Positions 49,331 to 60,920 of a stretch of DNA of 64,000 nucleotides are shown piece by piece; the stretch's first letter is position 1, and each line of letters opens with the position of its first letter. The position numbers and the translations under genes were made by a program. Under the pieces are notes generated by a model, which was given only the letters and a program-made list of their open reading frames with translations, searched no databases and had not been told where the DNA came from. Origin of the DNA: Hyaloscypha bicolor E (Eukaryota; Ascomycota; Leotiomycetes; Helotiales; Hyaloscyphaceae); contig NW_020194626.1 of the NCBI RefSeq assembly GCF_002865645.1, positions 1,302,001 to 1,366,000 on the forward strand, given 5' to 3'.

Positions 49331-50965
49331 ATGGCCCCCCCTGACCCCCCGGGCTCCAGCCCCCCTCCCATTGACTTTCAAGAGCTCGGAGAGCTTCCAG
49401 AGGGCCCTAGCGAGGAACTAGAGCTACCCACTAGCTCCCCACTAGCCCGGTTTAGCCAGGGAGCTCAATTCGCATTCGATTTAGCTATAAATCCCATCTC
49501 TTTAGACGAACTCGCAGCCCCTTTTCCTCAGCCTAATTCAGCTAGTACGGCTCGACTAAGCCGCCTCCAGAACGGGCTAAAGCGTGGCCCTAGCGCGAGC
49601 AATATTAATAGCAATATTAATAAGGAATACCAAAACCACGAAAACTACTACTAATACCAAAATCAAGCTTCGAATAAAGCTAAATTACTAATTCGTTAAG
49701 CCCGGGACTTAATAGTCAAAGCCATTACTATTACCCCGTCACATGACCAGTAATCTCGACTACTAGATTTAGTAGAAATCTTCAGGGAATATACAGAATT
49801 CGGCCGTATCCGCCATACTAGTACTTTACTAGCTTTATAGGTAGCGAACCTCGAAAATGCCACTAAACGGATCGAAATTTAGTCAAGAACTCAAGCCAAG
49901 CTAGCTACTCAAGCTAAAACTACCTCCGAAAAGCCTACTTGGGCTAAAATCGCTACTCAAGAACCACAAATACACTCGGAATCATACTCGGAAAAGGACT
50001 GGACTTTAGTATTACATACTAAGTCTAAAAATCAGGGAGGAAAAGGCCCTAGTACACTTACTAATAGCGGTAGTACTCGTAGCACTAATAAACCACCCAG
50101 TATACGTAATACTAGTGGTTCTGGTACTCGTAATACCAGATCTATAGCCCTCTCTAGGAAATGCACCTTCCTACTAGCTCATATAGAGCAGGCTAGCTCG
50201 TTCTCTCCTATTTCAACTCGCAATTTGCTTAATACTGCTTTCCGCTTTAAGGGAATTAAGGGACTAGTAATCTCTATGGTTTCTCTTTCCTCGAAGGGTA
50301 ATATTATAGTTAATACTACTCCCGAATTTAACTCTGACTTTCTGGTTCAAAATCAAGCTATTATAAAGGGAGTGCTTCCCTTAGTTACAAGCATATAAAA
50401 AGGAGAACCTTGGTATAAAGTTATTATCTACGGTTTACTTATTCGTGAGTTCAATATACCCGAAAGAATAGACTTAGTCCTAGAAGAAATTAAGACCTTT
50501 AATAAGGGACTAGAGCCTATTAGCCAGCCCTATTAGGCTACTTCTAAGGAGAAAAGAGACTCAGGCCTCTAGCGAGCCGGTTTAGTAGTAGTAGCATTCC
50601 CTACCGAGATTCAAGCTAATAGAGCTATTAAAAATAGACTTCTTATAGCCGGGATCTCTGCTAAAGTAGTAAAATACCATACTATTTCTAGTACTACATA
50701 GTATACTAGGTGCGCAGGGTACGGGCACTTAGATTCTATTTGCAAAAAGGAACCTAAGTGCTTACTATATGGTGAGGGTCACGTGACTGAGAACCATTTT
50801 TGCTCTATCTATAAGAAGAAGAGTAAAAAATGCCCCTACGTAACTACTAAATGCTCTAATTACTTAAGTACTGCCCACTCAGCTAGTTCTAAGCTATATA
50901 AGGTTTACTTAGTAATTAAAAAAGCTACCACTACTATAATTCCTACTATTACTATTAATGAGTAG
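49331..50965 (+). pseudogene. LINE3 ORF1: Gag-like protein, mildly mutated
   Basis: The first 107 codons (MAPPDPPGSSPPPIDF...) are open to a TAA at 49652-49654, and further TAG/TAA stops follow. The zinc knuckle region (about 50.71-50.87 kb) retains most Cys/His ligands: C-AGYGHLDSIC, KCLLYGEGH, HFCSIYKKKSKKC and TKCSNY; only some Cys have become Tyr. It shows what the knuckles of LINE1/2 looked like. ORF1 ends TAG at 50963-50965, overlapping ORF2. Confidence 0.85.
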
Positions 50966-53900
50966 CTATGTCAAAGTACTATAAGTTAATGTGAATCGCA
51001 ATAGCTCTACTACTAAAAACGTCTTGTAAATAGCTATAGAACTGGATATTAAAGTCCTAGTAATCCAGGAGCCTTGGGTAATAGCAAGGAATAATAATCG
51101 GGAATATTATTCTATTATATACTCTAGCTATTTCCAAATACTCCCGAATTACGGTACCCTGAGGCCTAGAACCCTATTTTATATAGCTCGCGAACTGCAA
51201 GCTAGTCTAGCCTCAAACTCACTAAGTAATCCTAATTACTTAATTATAGACTTAAGTCTAGATATACTAAAAATGCAGCTAATTAATTTCTATAATATAA
51301 TTTACTTAGAAGACCCTAATAGTATATTAACTATATTAAGAGAGGATATTTTACTTATTACTCTCTATAATAGCTTTCTATTACTAGGTAATTTTAATAT
51401 ATATTATCCTTAGTAGAATTCCCTTAAACCTTAAAGCAGTTATATAGTTTATTTAATTAGCTATATAGAGAACTATTCTCTAAGGCTATTAAATAAACCA
51501 GGGGAAGATATCTTCTATAGACCTAATATATCCATTTCTTCCGTATTAGACTTAAGTTTTGCTACTAGTAAAATAATAACTAAGATTAAAGACTAGCAAG
51601 TACTACTAGACTTAGGTTCTAATTATTTCGGGGTTCTATTTATTATTAGTAAGTCGACTTATAGCTCTAGTTCTAATCTAGTTAGATTTAATACTAAGAA
51701 AGCAGACTAGGCTAAATTTATAAGCTACCTTATTAATAGCCTTAAGAATATGCCCTTTTTACTTACTAGTATACCTGGAAATCATAAACTAGACCTATTA
51801 GCAGAAGACTTTACTAATAGAATAGTAGAAGCAGCTAGTAATAGTATTCCAAAATCTACTACTAGTCCGTATTCTAAACCCTAGTAGAATAAGAACTTAA
51901 AGACCTTATATAAATCAATACTATACTATAGCCATAAGTCTAAAGCTTCAGGATATACTCTCTATAAATAAGAACTCCAAAATGCAAAAAACACCTATTT
52001 TAATACTATTAAGAGCACTAAGCTAGCGCACTAGAACAAGTTCTTAGAGAATAAAGACCCCCAGTCGATTTTTAAAGCTATGAAATATACTAAAGATACT
52101 ATATATTAACCTATTCCTAGTATCTTAGATAATAGTTTAAATAAGCTAAAATCGACTTTCCAAGAGAAGTATAATATCTTTAGAACTATGCTTTTCCTAC
52201 TACTCCCTATTACTAAGCCTACTAGTTTAATAAACTATAGGTCTAGCTCAAAGTGGGACTGGCCTATTTTGTCTAAAATAGAGCTAGAATAAGCCTGTAT
52301 CTCTAAGATAAAGGGGAAAACCCCTGGACCAGACTTAGTTACTCAAGAGATTATAGTCCATACTTATAGAGCTTCTCCAGATATCTTTTATAGGCTATAC
52401 TCCTTATTTATTAATAAGGGATATTACCCTAAAGTCTGGAAATAAGCTACTGGCTTTATTCTAAAGAAATCAGGGAAACCAAACTATTTCCTACCCAAAG
52501 CATATCGAGTTATTTCCCTACTTAATTGCTTAGGGAAGGTTTCTGAGAGAATACTAGCTAGGCGACTTAGCTATTTAGCCGAGACTAGTAACCTACTACA
52601 CTACTCCCAAATAAGAGATAGGCTCTACAAGTTAGCTATTAATACTGCTTTACTATTATAAAATAAAGTAGAATTAAATAAGTCCTATAAGCTAAAAACT
52701 AGCACTCTCTTCCTAGATATTAAAGGCGCCTTTAATCACGTATCCAAGAATAGGCTATTATAGATCATAATTAGTTTATTACTACCTACTAGCCTTATTC
52801 TATAGGTATCATCATTCCTAGATAACCGAGTATTACAACTAGCTTTTAATAATAGTATAGAAGTATTTAGGTCTATACTTACTAGCATTTCACAAGGTAG
52901 CCCTATACCCCCTATACTATTCCTTATCTATATCCGAGACTTATTTAAGTTAGCAAATATCAAATTCAGATCCTATTTAGATAATATATCCCTTACTACC
53001 ACTTCTAAAAGTCTAAAAAAAAACATAAAGACCCTAGAAAGAAAAGTAAAGGATATAGTCAACTTAGGGAAAAAGAATACTATTAGCTTTAATATAGATA
53101 AAACAGAGCTTATTTATTTTAATAATTCCAAAAATAAGCCTAGTCTAAAACTACCTAATGGGGAACTAGTTTCCCCTAGTAAAGTAGTCAAATAGCTAGG
53201 GATCTATTTCGATGAAAATCTCAGATTTAAGGAACATATAGCCTATAGGGCTTCCAAAGCAAAACAAGCCTTTTATAGGGTACAGAGACTTATGAATATA
53301 TCACGTGGCTTATCCCCTTTTGCAATTAGACAGCTATATTTAGCCTGTATTACTAGTATAATAGACTATAGTTCTATACTATAGTAAAAGACTAAAAGCA
53401 AAGCTCAAATTCGGCCTTTATAGGCAATTCAAAACCTAGCCCTAAGGAAAACCCTAGGAGTATTCAAAACTGCTCCTATTATTCCTATAGAGGTCGAATT
53501 AGCTTTAGTTCCACCTATTATAAGGCTAAACCATAGTCGACGTCGATATGTCTTCCGTATCCTTAAACTAAGTCTAAAACACCCTATTAGACTAGAGTTC
53601 GAGAAGTTCTTCCAAAGATCCCGTAATTTAGAACTAGTAGAATCTAATATAGACTCTATTTATAGTCTAAATACCAATCTAAAGCAAAATCACATAGCCA
53701 AAAAGTCTCAAGTAAAAACTATAATAGACTCTATTAGTAATCTAATAGACCCTAAAGACCTAGAGACTATAAGACACTTTTATTTTGCCTCTTGGGACAG
53801 AGAAGTGCCTTATAAAATCACTATATTAAAAGAGCCAAAGAAAGAGACTACTATATTATATAACTTCTATCTAAAGACTTTATATAATAATAGCTCTATA

Positions 53901-54911
53901 CTATTTATATATATAGATAAATCTCAAACTAAAAAAGGACTTGGAGTAGGCCTAGGACTCATAGTCTATAGTCACGAAACTCCTTATATTCCGGTTATAG
54001 CTAAATATAGAGAAAGCCAGAATATAGGAGCTAGTACTATAGTCTATAATAGAGAACTAGAAGGCATTACTAGGGCTATTAAGTATGCTAGTAGTAAAGC
54101 AAAGAGAGGGGAGCTTTTTAATATCTTTACAGATAACCAAGCTGGTTTACTAAGATTAAAAACTCCTTCTAATAAGCCAGGACAAAGTTAATAGATTAGA
54201 GCTATACTAGCTACTAAGGCCCTTAAAGCTAAAGGAGCTAATATAGAACTAATCTGGGTTCCAGGGCATATAGATATAATAGGGAACGAAGAAGCAGACG
54301 AACTAGCTAAGCTAGGCACTACTTCTCTTATATTAGAACCTGAATCAGTGAAAACCTCCTTTGCTTTCCTAGGGGTTAAAATTAATAAAGTTAAGAAACT
54401 AGAGTATAGACTACTTTTAGAATCTTATACTAAACCAAAAACCCAGCTAGAAGCATATAGTAATATATATCCGTGAAAAGTATCCAGAAAAATAAACCTA
54501 CCTTCTGGAATATTTAGGCCCCTAGCTAGTGCCTTCTTCTAGCTAAAGCTAGGCCACGGATATTTAAAGTCCTATTTATACAGGCTAAATATAATATCTA
54601 ATAACAAATGCAAATGCGGAAAGACTGAGAATGCAAAGCATCTTCTTTTATACTATATGCTATATAGGGAGAAACGACTCAGACTATTTAGTCTATTCAA
54701 AGAAAGCTTAGAAGCTAGTACTTTTAACCTATGACTACTATTATATACGGAAATTGGGATATCAAATATACTAGTATTCTTAAAAGAAACTAGTATATAT
54801 ACAAGAAAATGGCATATTAAGCGAAGCGTGGAAGTGGAAGAAGTGGAAGAAGTGGAAGAAGTGGAAGAAGTAGAAGAAGTGAAAAGAAGTGGAAATAAGG
54901 GAGGAACATAG
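50958..54911 (+). pseudogene. LINE3 ORF2: endonuclease, reverse transcriptase, RNase H
   Basis: ATG at 50958 lies within ATGAGTAG, the ORF1 stop. Domains in order: endonuclease to about 51.41 kb (LLLGNFNIYYP, Asp to Asn), RT 52.3-53.3 kb with TPGPD, ISQGSP and SYLDNISLTT (52.97-53.0 kb, normally DD), and RNase H 53.89-54.3 kb with IYIDKS, NRELEG, FTDNQAG, VPGH and GNEEADELAK all intact. The C-terminal CKCGKTENAKHLL zinc motif is intact at about 54.61 kb. The tail is a Val-Glu-Glu repeat ending at TAG 54909-54911. Frames are broken by stops, but fewer than in LINE1/2. Confidence 0.85.
54831..54880 (+). repeat. 9-bp repeat GTGGAAGAA in the LINE3 ORF2 tail
   Basis: About five tandem copies encode Val-Glu-Glu. 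It occupies the place of the 12-bp minisatellite of the other copies, part of which follows (GGAGGAAATAGG). Confidence 0.85.
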
Positions 54912-54955
54912 GGAGGAAATAGGGGGAATAGGGAGGAATAGGAGAAGGGAATAGG

Positions 54956-55066
54956 GAAAAAAAAAAAAGAAAAAAAAAAAAAAAAAAAAAAAACAAAAAA
55001 AAAAAAAAAAAAAAAAAAAACAAAAAAAAAAAAAAAAAAAGAAAAAAAAAGAAAAAAGAAAAAAAA

Positions 55067-55120
<54 letters not shown>

Positions 55121-55220
55121 AAATTAGTAGGGACAAGAAACAAAAAAAAAAAAAGAAAAAAAAAAAAAAAAAAAGAAAAAAAAACAGCAAAAATAAGATC
55201 AAAAAATACAAAAAAAAAAG

Positions 55221-55268
<48 letters not shown>

Positions 55269-55358
55269 AAAAAAAAAAAAAAAAAAAAAACAAAAAAAAA
55301 AAAAACCATAAAAAAGAAAAAAAAAAACAAAAAGAAAAAAGAAAAAAAAAAAAAAAAA
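54956..55358 (+). repeat. About 400-bp near-homopolymer A tract
   Basis: More than 90 per cent A with scattered single G and C and almost no T, between the minisatellite remnant and the conserved 3' UTR. The other LINE copies have 150-200 bp of minisatellite here. Translated Phe-rich frames on the minus strand are artefacts. It could be slippage expansion, a captured poly-A, or an assembly artefact. Confidence 0.9.
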
Positions 55359-55601
55359 TGGGAAAAGAGAAATAGGGAGTAGTAGGGGAGAGGAATTGAC
55401 GATTTATATTTCATTTTTTCTTTATTTCCTTTAAAGTTTTTATTTCAGGGGTATGTTCCCTAACTATTTACTACCTATTATTGGAAATTTGGGCCTGCAT
55501 ATAAGCTACTGAGACTCGGCGCTAGCTTAAGCTAGCCGTGCTATATAGCTTCTAAACTAATAAAAGTACATTAAAAGGAAAAAAAAAAAAAAAAAAAATA
55601 T
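55359..55601 (+). other. LINE3 3' UTR and poly-A tail
   Basis: Conserved with LINE1, 2 and 4: GGCCTG...CTAGC...GCTAGCCGTGC and TAATAAAAGTACATTAAAAGG before the terminal A run (55581-55598). The GCTAGC pair can form a short hairpin near the 3' end, a possible recognition structure for the element's reverse transcriptase. Confidence 0.7.
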
Positions 55602-55611
55602 ATACTTAATA

Positions 55612-58430
55612 TCTTTTATAATTATAAGGTTTTTCCCAGGCTCTCTATTATAGTATGCTTATTAGTGCCTAATGACTATTTAGCCTAGTTTAAAGTAGAC
55701 TAGCCTATACTATCCGAATACTAGCTAGAATAAGTATATTTTCTCTACTAGGATAAAGGGGAAAACCCCAGGGACCAGACTTTAAGTTATTAAGAGATTA
55801 TAGTTGTTTACTTTATAGAGCTACTTCAAAGACTTTTTTTATAGGCTTAGATACTTCCTTATTTAATATTAATAAGGGGGTATTACCCTATAAGTCCTAC
55901 TAGCTTTATTCTAAAGAAATCAGGAAAACTAAACTATTTCTTACCTAAAGTATATTGAGTTATTTCCTTATTTAATTATTTAGGAAAGGTTTCTGAGAGA
56001 ATATTAGCTAAGAGACTTAGTTATTTAGCCGAGACTAGTAACCTATTATACCCTTCTCAAATGGGAGGTAGGCTATATAAGTCAGCTATTAATACTACTT
56101 TATTACTATAGAATAAAGTAGAGACTAATAAGTCCTATAAGCTAAAAACTACTACTTTCTTCTTAGATATTAAAGATGCCTTTGATCACGTATCCAAGAA
56201 TAGGCTATTATAGATTATAATTAGTTTATTACTACCTACTAGCCTTATTCTCTAGGTATTATTATTCCTAGATAACCGAGTATTAAGACTAGCTTTTAAT
56301 AATAGTATAGAAGCATTTAAGTCTATACTTACTAGCATTTCATAAGAGAGTCCTATATTACCTATACTATTCCTGATCTATATCCGAGATCTATTTAAAT
56401 TAGTAAATATTAGTTTTAAGTCCTATTTAGATAATATAACCCTTACTACTACTTCTAATAGCCTTAAAAAGAATATTAAGACTTTAGAGCGGGAAGTAAA
56501 GGATATAGTTAATCTAGGAAATAAAAATACTATTAGCTTTAATATAGATAAGACTGAGCTTATTTACTTCGATAATTCCAAGAATAAACCTAGCTTAAAA
56601 CTACCTAATAGGGAACTAGTTTCTCCTAGTAAAGTAGTTAAGTAAATAGGAATATATTTCGACGAGAATCTCAGATTTAAGAAATATATAGCTTATAGGA
56701 CTTCTAAAGCAAAACAAGCCTTTTATAGGGTTTAGAGACTTATAAATATATTACGTAGTTTATTCCCATTTGTAATTAGACAGCTATATTTAGCCTATAT
56801 TACTAGTATAATAGACTATGGTTCCTTACTATAGTAGAAGACCAAAAATAAAGCTCAAATTAGGCCTTTATAAGCTATTTAGAACCTAGCTTTAAGAAAA
56901 ACTTTAGGAGTATTTAAAATGGCTTCTATTATTCCTATAGAGGTCAAATTAGCTTTACTTCTACCTATTATAAGACTAAACTATAGTTATTACCGATATG
57001 CCCTCCGTATCCTTAAATTAAGTCTAAATTATCCTATTAGACTAGAGTTTGAGAAGTTCTTCCAAAGATCTAAGTAATTAGAATTAGTAGACTCTAATAT
57101 AGACTCTATTTATAGTCTAAATACAGATCTAGTTCAAGATTATATGGCTAAAATGTCCCAAATTGAAATTATAGTCGATTCTATTAAGGAACTTATAGTC
57201 CCTAAAGACTTAGAGACTATAAGACACTTTTACTTTGCTCCCTGAAATAGAGAAGTATCTTATAAAATTACTATATCAAGACAGCCTAAGGAAAAGACTA
57301 CTATATTATATAATCTCTATTTAAAGACTTTATATAATAATAGCTCTATATTATCTATATATATAGATAGATCTCAAACTCAAAAAGGAATCGGAATAGG
57401 CCTAGGACTCGTAGTCTATAGTTACGAAACTCCCTATATACCGGTTATAGCTAAATATAGAGAAAGCCAGAATATAAGAGCTAGTACTATAGTCTATAAT
57501 AAAGAACTAGAAGGCGTTACTAGAGCTATTAAATATACTAGTAATAAAGTAAAGAGAAGGAAGCTTTATAATATCTATATAAATAACCAAGCTAGTTTAC
57601 TAAGATTAAAAACTCCTTCTAATAAGCCGGGACAAAGTCAATAGATTAGAGCTATACTAGCTACTAAAGCCCTTATAGCTAAAGGAGCTAGTATAGAACT
57701 AATCTGGGTTCCAGGCTATACAGATATAATTGGGAACAAAGAAGCAGATATACTAGCTAAAATAGGTACTACTTCCCCTATATCAGGTGACCCCGAATTA
57801 GTAAAAACCTCCTTTGCTTTCCTAGAAGTCCAAATTAATAAAGTTAAGAAACAAGAGTATAGACTACTTTTAGAATCTTATACTAAACCAAAGACCCAGC
57901 TAGAATCATATAGTAATATATATCCGTAGAAAGTATCTAAGAAAATACAGCTACCTTTAGGAACTTTAAGGCTACTAGCTAGTGCCTTCTTCTAATTAAA
58001 GCTAGGCCACGGATATATAAAGTCCTATTTATATAGGCTAAAAATAGTGTCTAATAATAAATGCAAATGTAGGAAGACTGAGAATGCAAAGTACCTTCTT
58101 TTATATTACGAGCTATATAAGGAGGAACGAATTAGACTATTTAGTCTATTCAAGGGTAGCTTAGAGGCTAGTGCTTTTAACCTACGAGTTCTATTACATA
58201 CGGAGATTGGTATACCGAACACACTAGTATTCTTAAAAGAGACTAGTATATATACAAGAAAATGGCATATGGACCGAAGCGTGGAAGTGAAAGAAGTGGA
58301 AATAGGGGTAGAAATAGGGGAGGAAATAGGGGAGGAAATAGGGGAGGAAATAGGGGTGGAAATAGGGGAGGAAATAGGGGAGGAAATAGGGGTGGAAATA
58401 GGAGATATGGAAATAGGAGAGTGGGAATAG
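55612..58430 (+). pseudogene. LINE2 ORF2, 3' part (RT, RNase H, minisatellite tail)
   Basis: Contains the RT core (SYLDNITLTT near 56.42 kb), thumb, and RNase H at 57.35-57.75 kb (IYIDRS, NKELEG, INNQASL with Asp to Asn, VPGY). The zinc motif KCKCRKTENAK is at about 58.06 kb. The tail 58.29-58.43 kb encodes EIGEEIG repeats. The beginning (55.61-55.8 kb) has small insertions relative to LINE1, so its frame is shifted. Confidence 0.8.
58295..58430 (+). repeat. 12-bp minisatellite in the LINE2 ORF2 tail
   Basis: About ten copies of GGAAATAGGGGA-like units. Copy number differs from LINE1 and LINE4. Confidence 0.85.
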
Positions 58431-58633
58431 GAGATAGGAGAGGAATTGCGATTTATACTCATTTTCTTTATTTCCTTACTATTACTATTCTAGGGGTACG
58501 TCCCCAACCATTTATTATACCTATATTGGAAATTGGGCCTGTATATAAACTACGGAGACACACGCTAGCTTGCTAGCCGTGCTACATAGTTCTAAACTAA
58601 TAAAGCACGTTAAAAGGAAAAAAAAAAAAAAAA

Positions 58634-58645
58634 GAAGGTTCTCTT
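58634..58645 (-). repeat. Target-site duplication AAGAGAACCTTC (partner at 20229-20240)
   Basis: Exact inverted copy, directly after LINE2's poly-A. On the minus strand it continues the pogo frame from PSPFIDK into ENL. Confidence 0.9.
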
Positions 58646-60585
58646 TATCTATAAAAGGAGAAGGCTTAGCCCACATGCTCTTTTTATCCTTCTTAGCAAG
58701 GTTCTCGCATATAATTACACCCAAATTAGCCTTAATCTGGGCTCCTTTCCTGAACTTATGATTAGATAATCGCCTAGAAGGCGAGAATATCTTATCTTCG
58801 TACTTTTCCAAAAAGGTGGCATGCTTATATATACCCTTTGCTCTATAGGGTGTCTGGAAAAAGGGGGTTCTGGTATACTACCGATCGTCTAGTCCGCGAA
58901 TTCCTGAGTTCTCCTTGCTATAATCGGTAAGCCTAGCTTCAGAAAAGGGTTCTACCAGATTATCTATAGTATTTCCAATCTCGTTTTCGATTTCCAAAGC
59001 CCTAGGAAGTAATAAAAGCTCCAAATCGTCTTTATTATCCTCATTAAGCTCGCTTAGGGGTTCAGGGGCATTATGTGATTCGGGCTATTACTCCTATATT
59101 ATTAACCCCCTAGGCTTTACTCGGAGTTGTGGTTTATTAGATAAAGGTATACGAATTCCAAGTAATGGATTAGTCTTGCTATAATTATAAATACGTCCTC
59201 TAGTGCTTTTATTACCTAGTTTCTTGGCTGTTTGCTTCTCAAGAGCCTTTAAAACCATATCGGGGTTAAATGGGTAAATACCAGTTTTTGTGAAAGCCGA
59301 ACATATATTCTTTTTAGTAAAAGCTAGAGCTCTGATTTGCTTGTAGTACTATAGGAAAGTCATTTTCGTAAAGTTGTTTCTACCCTTACGAACCTCGTCT
59401 TTAATTGCTCTTGAATACCAGTGCTTCTCCTGCTGGAAATACGTAATATCCAATAGTTAATACAGGTATATAGAGTATATAATTAGACAGAAATAGATAA
59501 TATCCAAAGACTCTATAGCTTGGATAAATTCGTATATTATATGGCTTCCGTATCTATCAAATATTAGAAGACGATATCTGCCCTTGACTTATAACTTAGT
59601 CTGGTAGTGGAAATGCCATAGCCACTTATAGGCTAGCTTGTCGTCCGTATATCCATTTTCAGAGGTTGCGATTTTGACGTTTGGGGCTAGATTATTATTA
59701 AAATGCTTCTGTATAAATATGCTATCTGGTATAATAATAAATGGATCAAGCTCCCAGAAACTGGTAGATATATACTCTATAGCTATAACTAGCTCTCTTC
59801 GTATAGGATCCTTTATAAATACCTGAACTTAGTTAATATAGTTACATTTTTAGGGGCATTTTTAATAGGGTGGTTTTTTACTTATATGCTTTATATTCTT
59901 ATGAGTAATTATAGTAGTATTTCGCATATATCCTACCCGGAATCCAATCTCGTCTATATTATATTAATTACCCTCGTAGATATTATACTTCTCCTTTACG
60001 GCCTTTAGATTATTAAAGTACTTCGTAACAATTTCGGGGGTAAGAGTATCCTTTCTTTTATAGTCTATAGGCTTAGTACAAACTATATAGTACCGGCCTA
60101 ATTTCCTCTGTTTTTCTACCTAACGAAGGGCCTATATATCTCTAATTCGGTCCGCAGGAGAGAGTATTTGACCCGTAGCCTTCAAAATTGATATAGCTAC
60201 CGCAGTAACCATATCATATCGCAAAGGGTAATTCCTCTCGATATATATATCTATATACTATATTAAGCTTGCTTCCTGGGCCTTATTCAAACGTATATTA
60301 TACCCTCTATTCTCCGAAAGAGGCTTGGACCCCTTATATTAATCGAAACATGTTGAGTAAAATACGTCAAATATAGAGACAGAGGTTCGTAGGTTCGTAA
60401 TTTCGGTTTCCGCAGGGTCCTTCCAAGTATATATGGCCTCCTTTATCCGCTCCTCCTGTGCCATATACTGAACCGTCTTGTACCGTGGGAGTTTTTTGAG
60501 TCTCTGAACCACTTCCTTGTTCTTCTCTCTCGCTATACGGTATATGGCTTTAGGTATGGTAGCATATTCGATGATTTGGATAGAA
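58646..60585 (-). pseudogene. Fot1/pogo-like transposase, N-terminal and DDE part
   Basis: The minus strand reads from about 60.58 kb with few stops: a charged N-terminus, a psq-type helix-turn-helix (RIKEAIYTWK...SVSIFDVFYSTC), a CENP-B-like segment, then the catalytic core. Triad candidates are NIDEIGF (59941-59960), IFDRYGSH (about 59543-59570) and LLDITYF (about 59448), which match the pogo DDD motifs MDEKGF, DGHGSH and LQPLDVG in order. After a Pro/Glu-rich region it ends at PSPFIDKEN, where LINE2 lies; the C-terminus is at 20229-20644. The start is not an obvious ATG. RIP-type stops are much rarer than in the LTR elements. It would cut and paste its own element at TA sites. Confidence 0.8.
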
Positions 60586-60840
60586 ACAGAGTGGTGTTAA
60601 GGAGTAAATTGGATACGATTTTTACATATGAGGTTATGCCGAGGCCGCTCGGTAAGCTCCGATAATTTACTTAATTAATTATTACTATAACCGGATGCGC
60701 TTTAATCAAAAAATACTCTATTAGGCAATTACTAGTCTAAGTAAGGGCTATAATTATATAAAAAAATTATTTTAATCGGATGTGTGGTTGTTTTTTAATA
60801 TAATAAAAATGACTAAAAATCGATATCGGAGTTGCTATAA
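60586..60840. other. 5' flank of the pogo-like element
   Basis: Non-coding. A GC-rich block (TTATGCCGAGGCCGCTCGG at 60635-60653) could be its terminal inverted repeat, but no clear match exists near 20.9 kb. The rest is AT-rich with ATCGGATG-type words. Confidence 0.35.
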
Positions 60841-60920
60841 TATCGGACTTGCTATAACCAGCGAGCTTAGCGAGCTGGCCCGAACTGGGTGCGGAATTGC
60901 CTGCGAGTAGATAAGAGGCT
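60841..60920 (+). repeat. GC-rich dispersed repeat R1, copy 2
   Basis: TATCGGACTTGCTATAACC followed by GCGAGCTTAGCGAGC and GGGTGCGG, aligned with 20925-21003. A second partial start (TATCGGAGTTGCTATAA) lies just upstream at 60824-60840. CCAGCGAGCTTAGCGAGCTGG-like symmetry makes a hairpin possible. Confidence 0.5.

Larger units (their letters stand above)
49206..55601 (+). mobile_element. LINE3, younger Tad1-like copy nested in LINE2
   Basis: About 6.4 kb with ORF1, ORF2, an unusual 3' A-rich tract and a poly-A tail. The 5' end starts at the CCGG block and lacks the T-run of LINE1/2, so it is slightly truncated or starts at a different base. It keeps more CA dinucleotides, Cys and Gln codons than LINE1 or LINE2, so it has suffered less RIP, fitting its nested, later position. 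Confidence 0.9.
55606..58633 (+). mobile_element. LINE2, 3' half
   Basis: It resumes where 49203 left off, continues RT and RNase H, then minisatellite (about 58295-58430), the conserved 3' UTR and a poly-A run (58618-58633). It abuts the pogo 12-mer duplication. Confidence 0.9.

Noticed and set aside
54653..55414. Several Phe-rich frames of 70-158 residues on the minus strand
   Set aside because: They are translations of the A tract in LINE3 and have no protein character.
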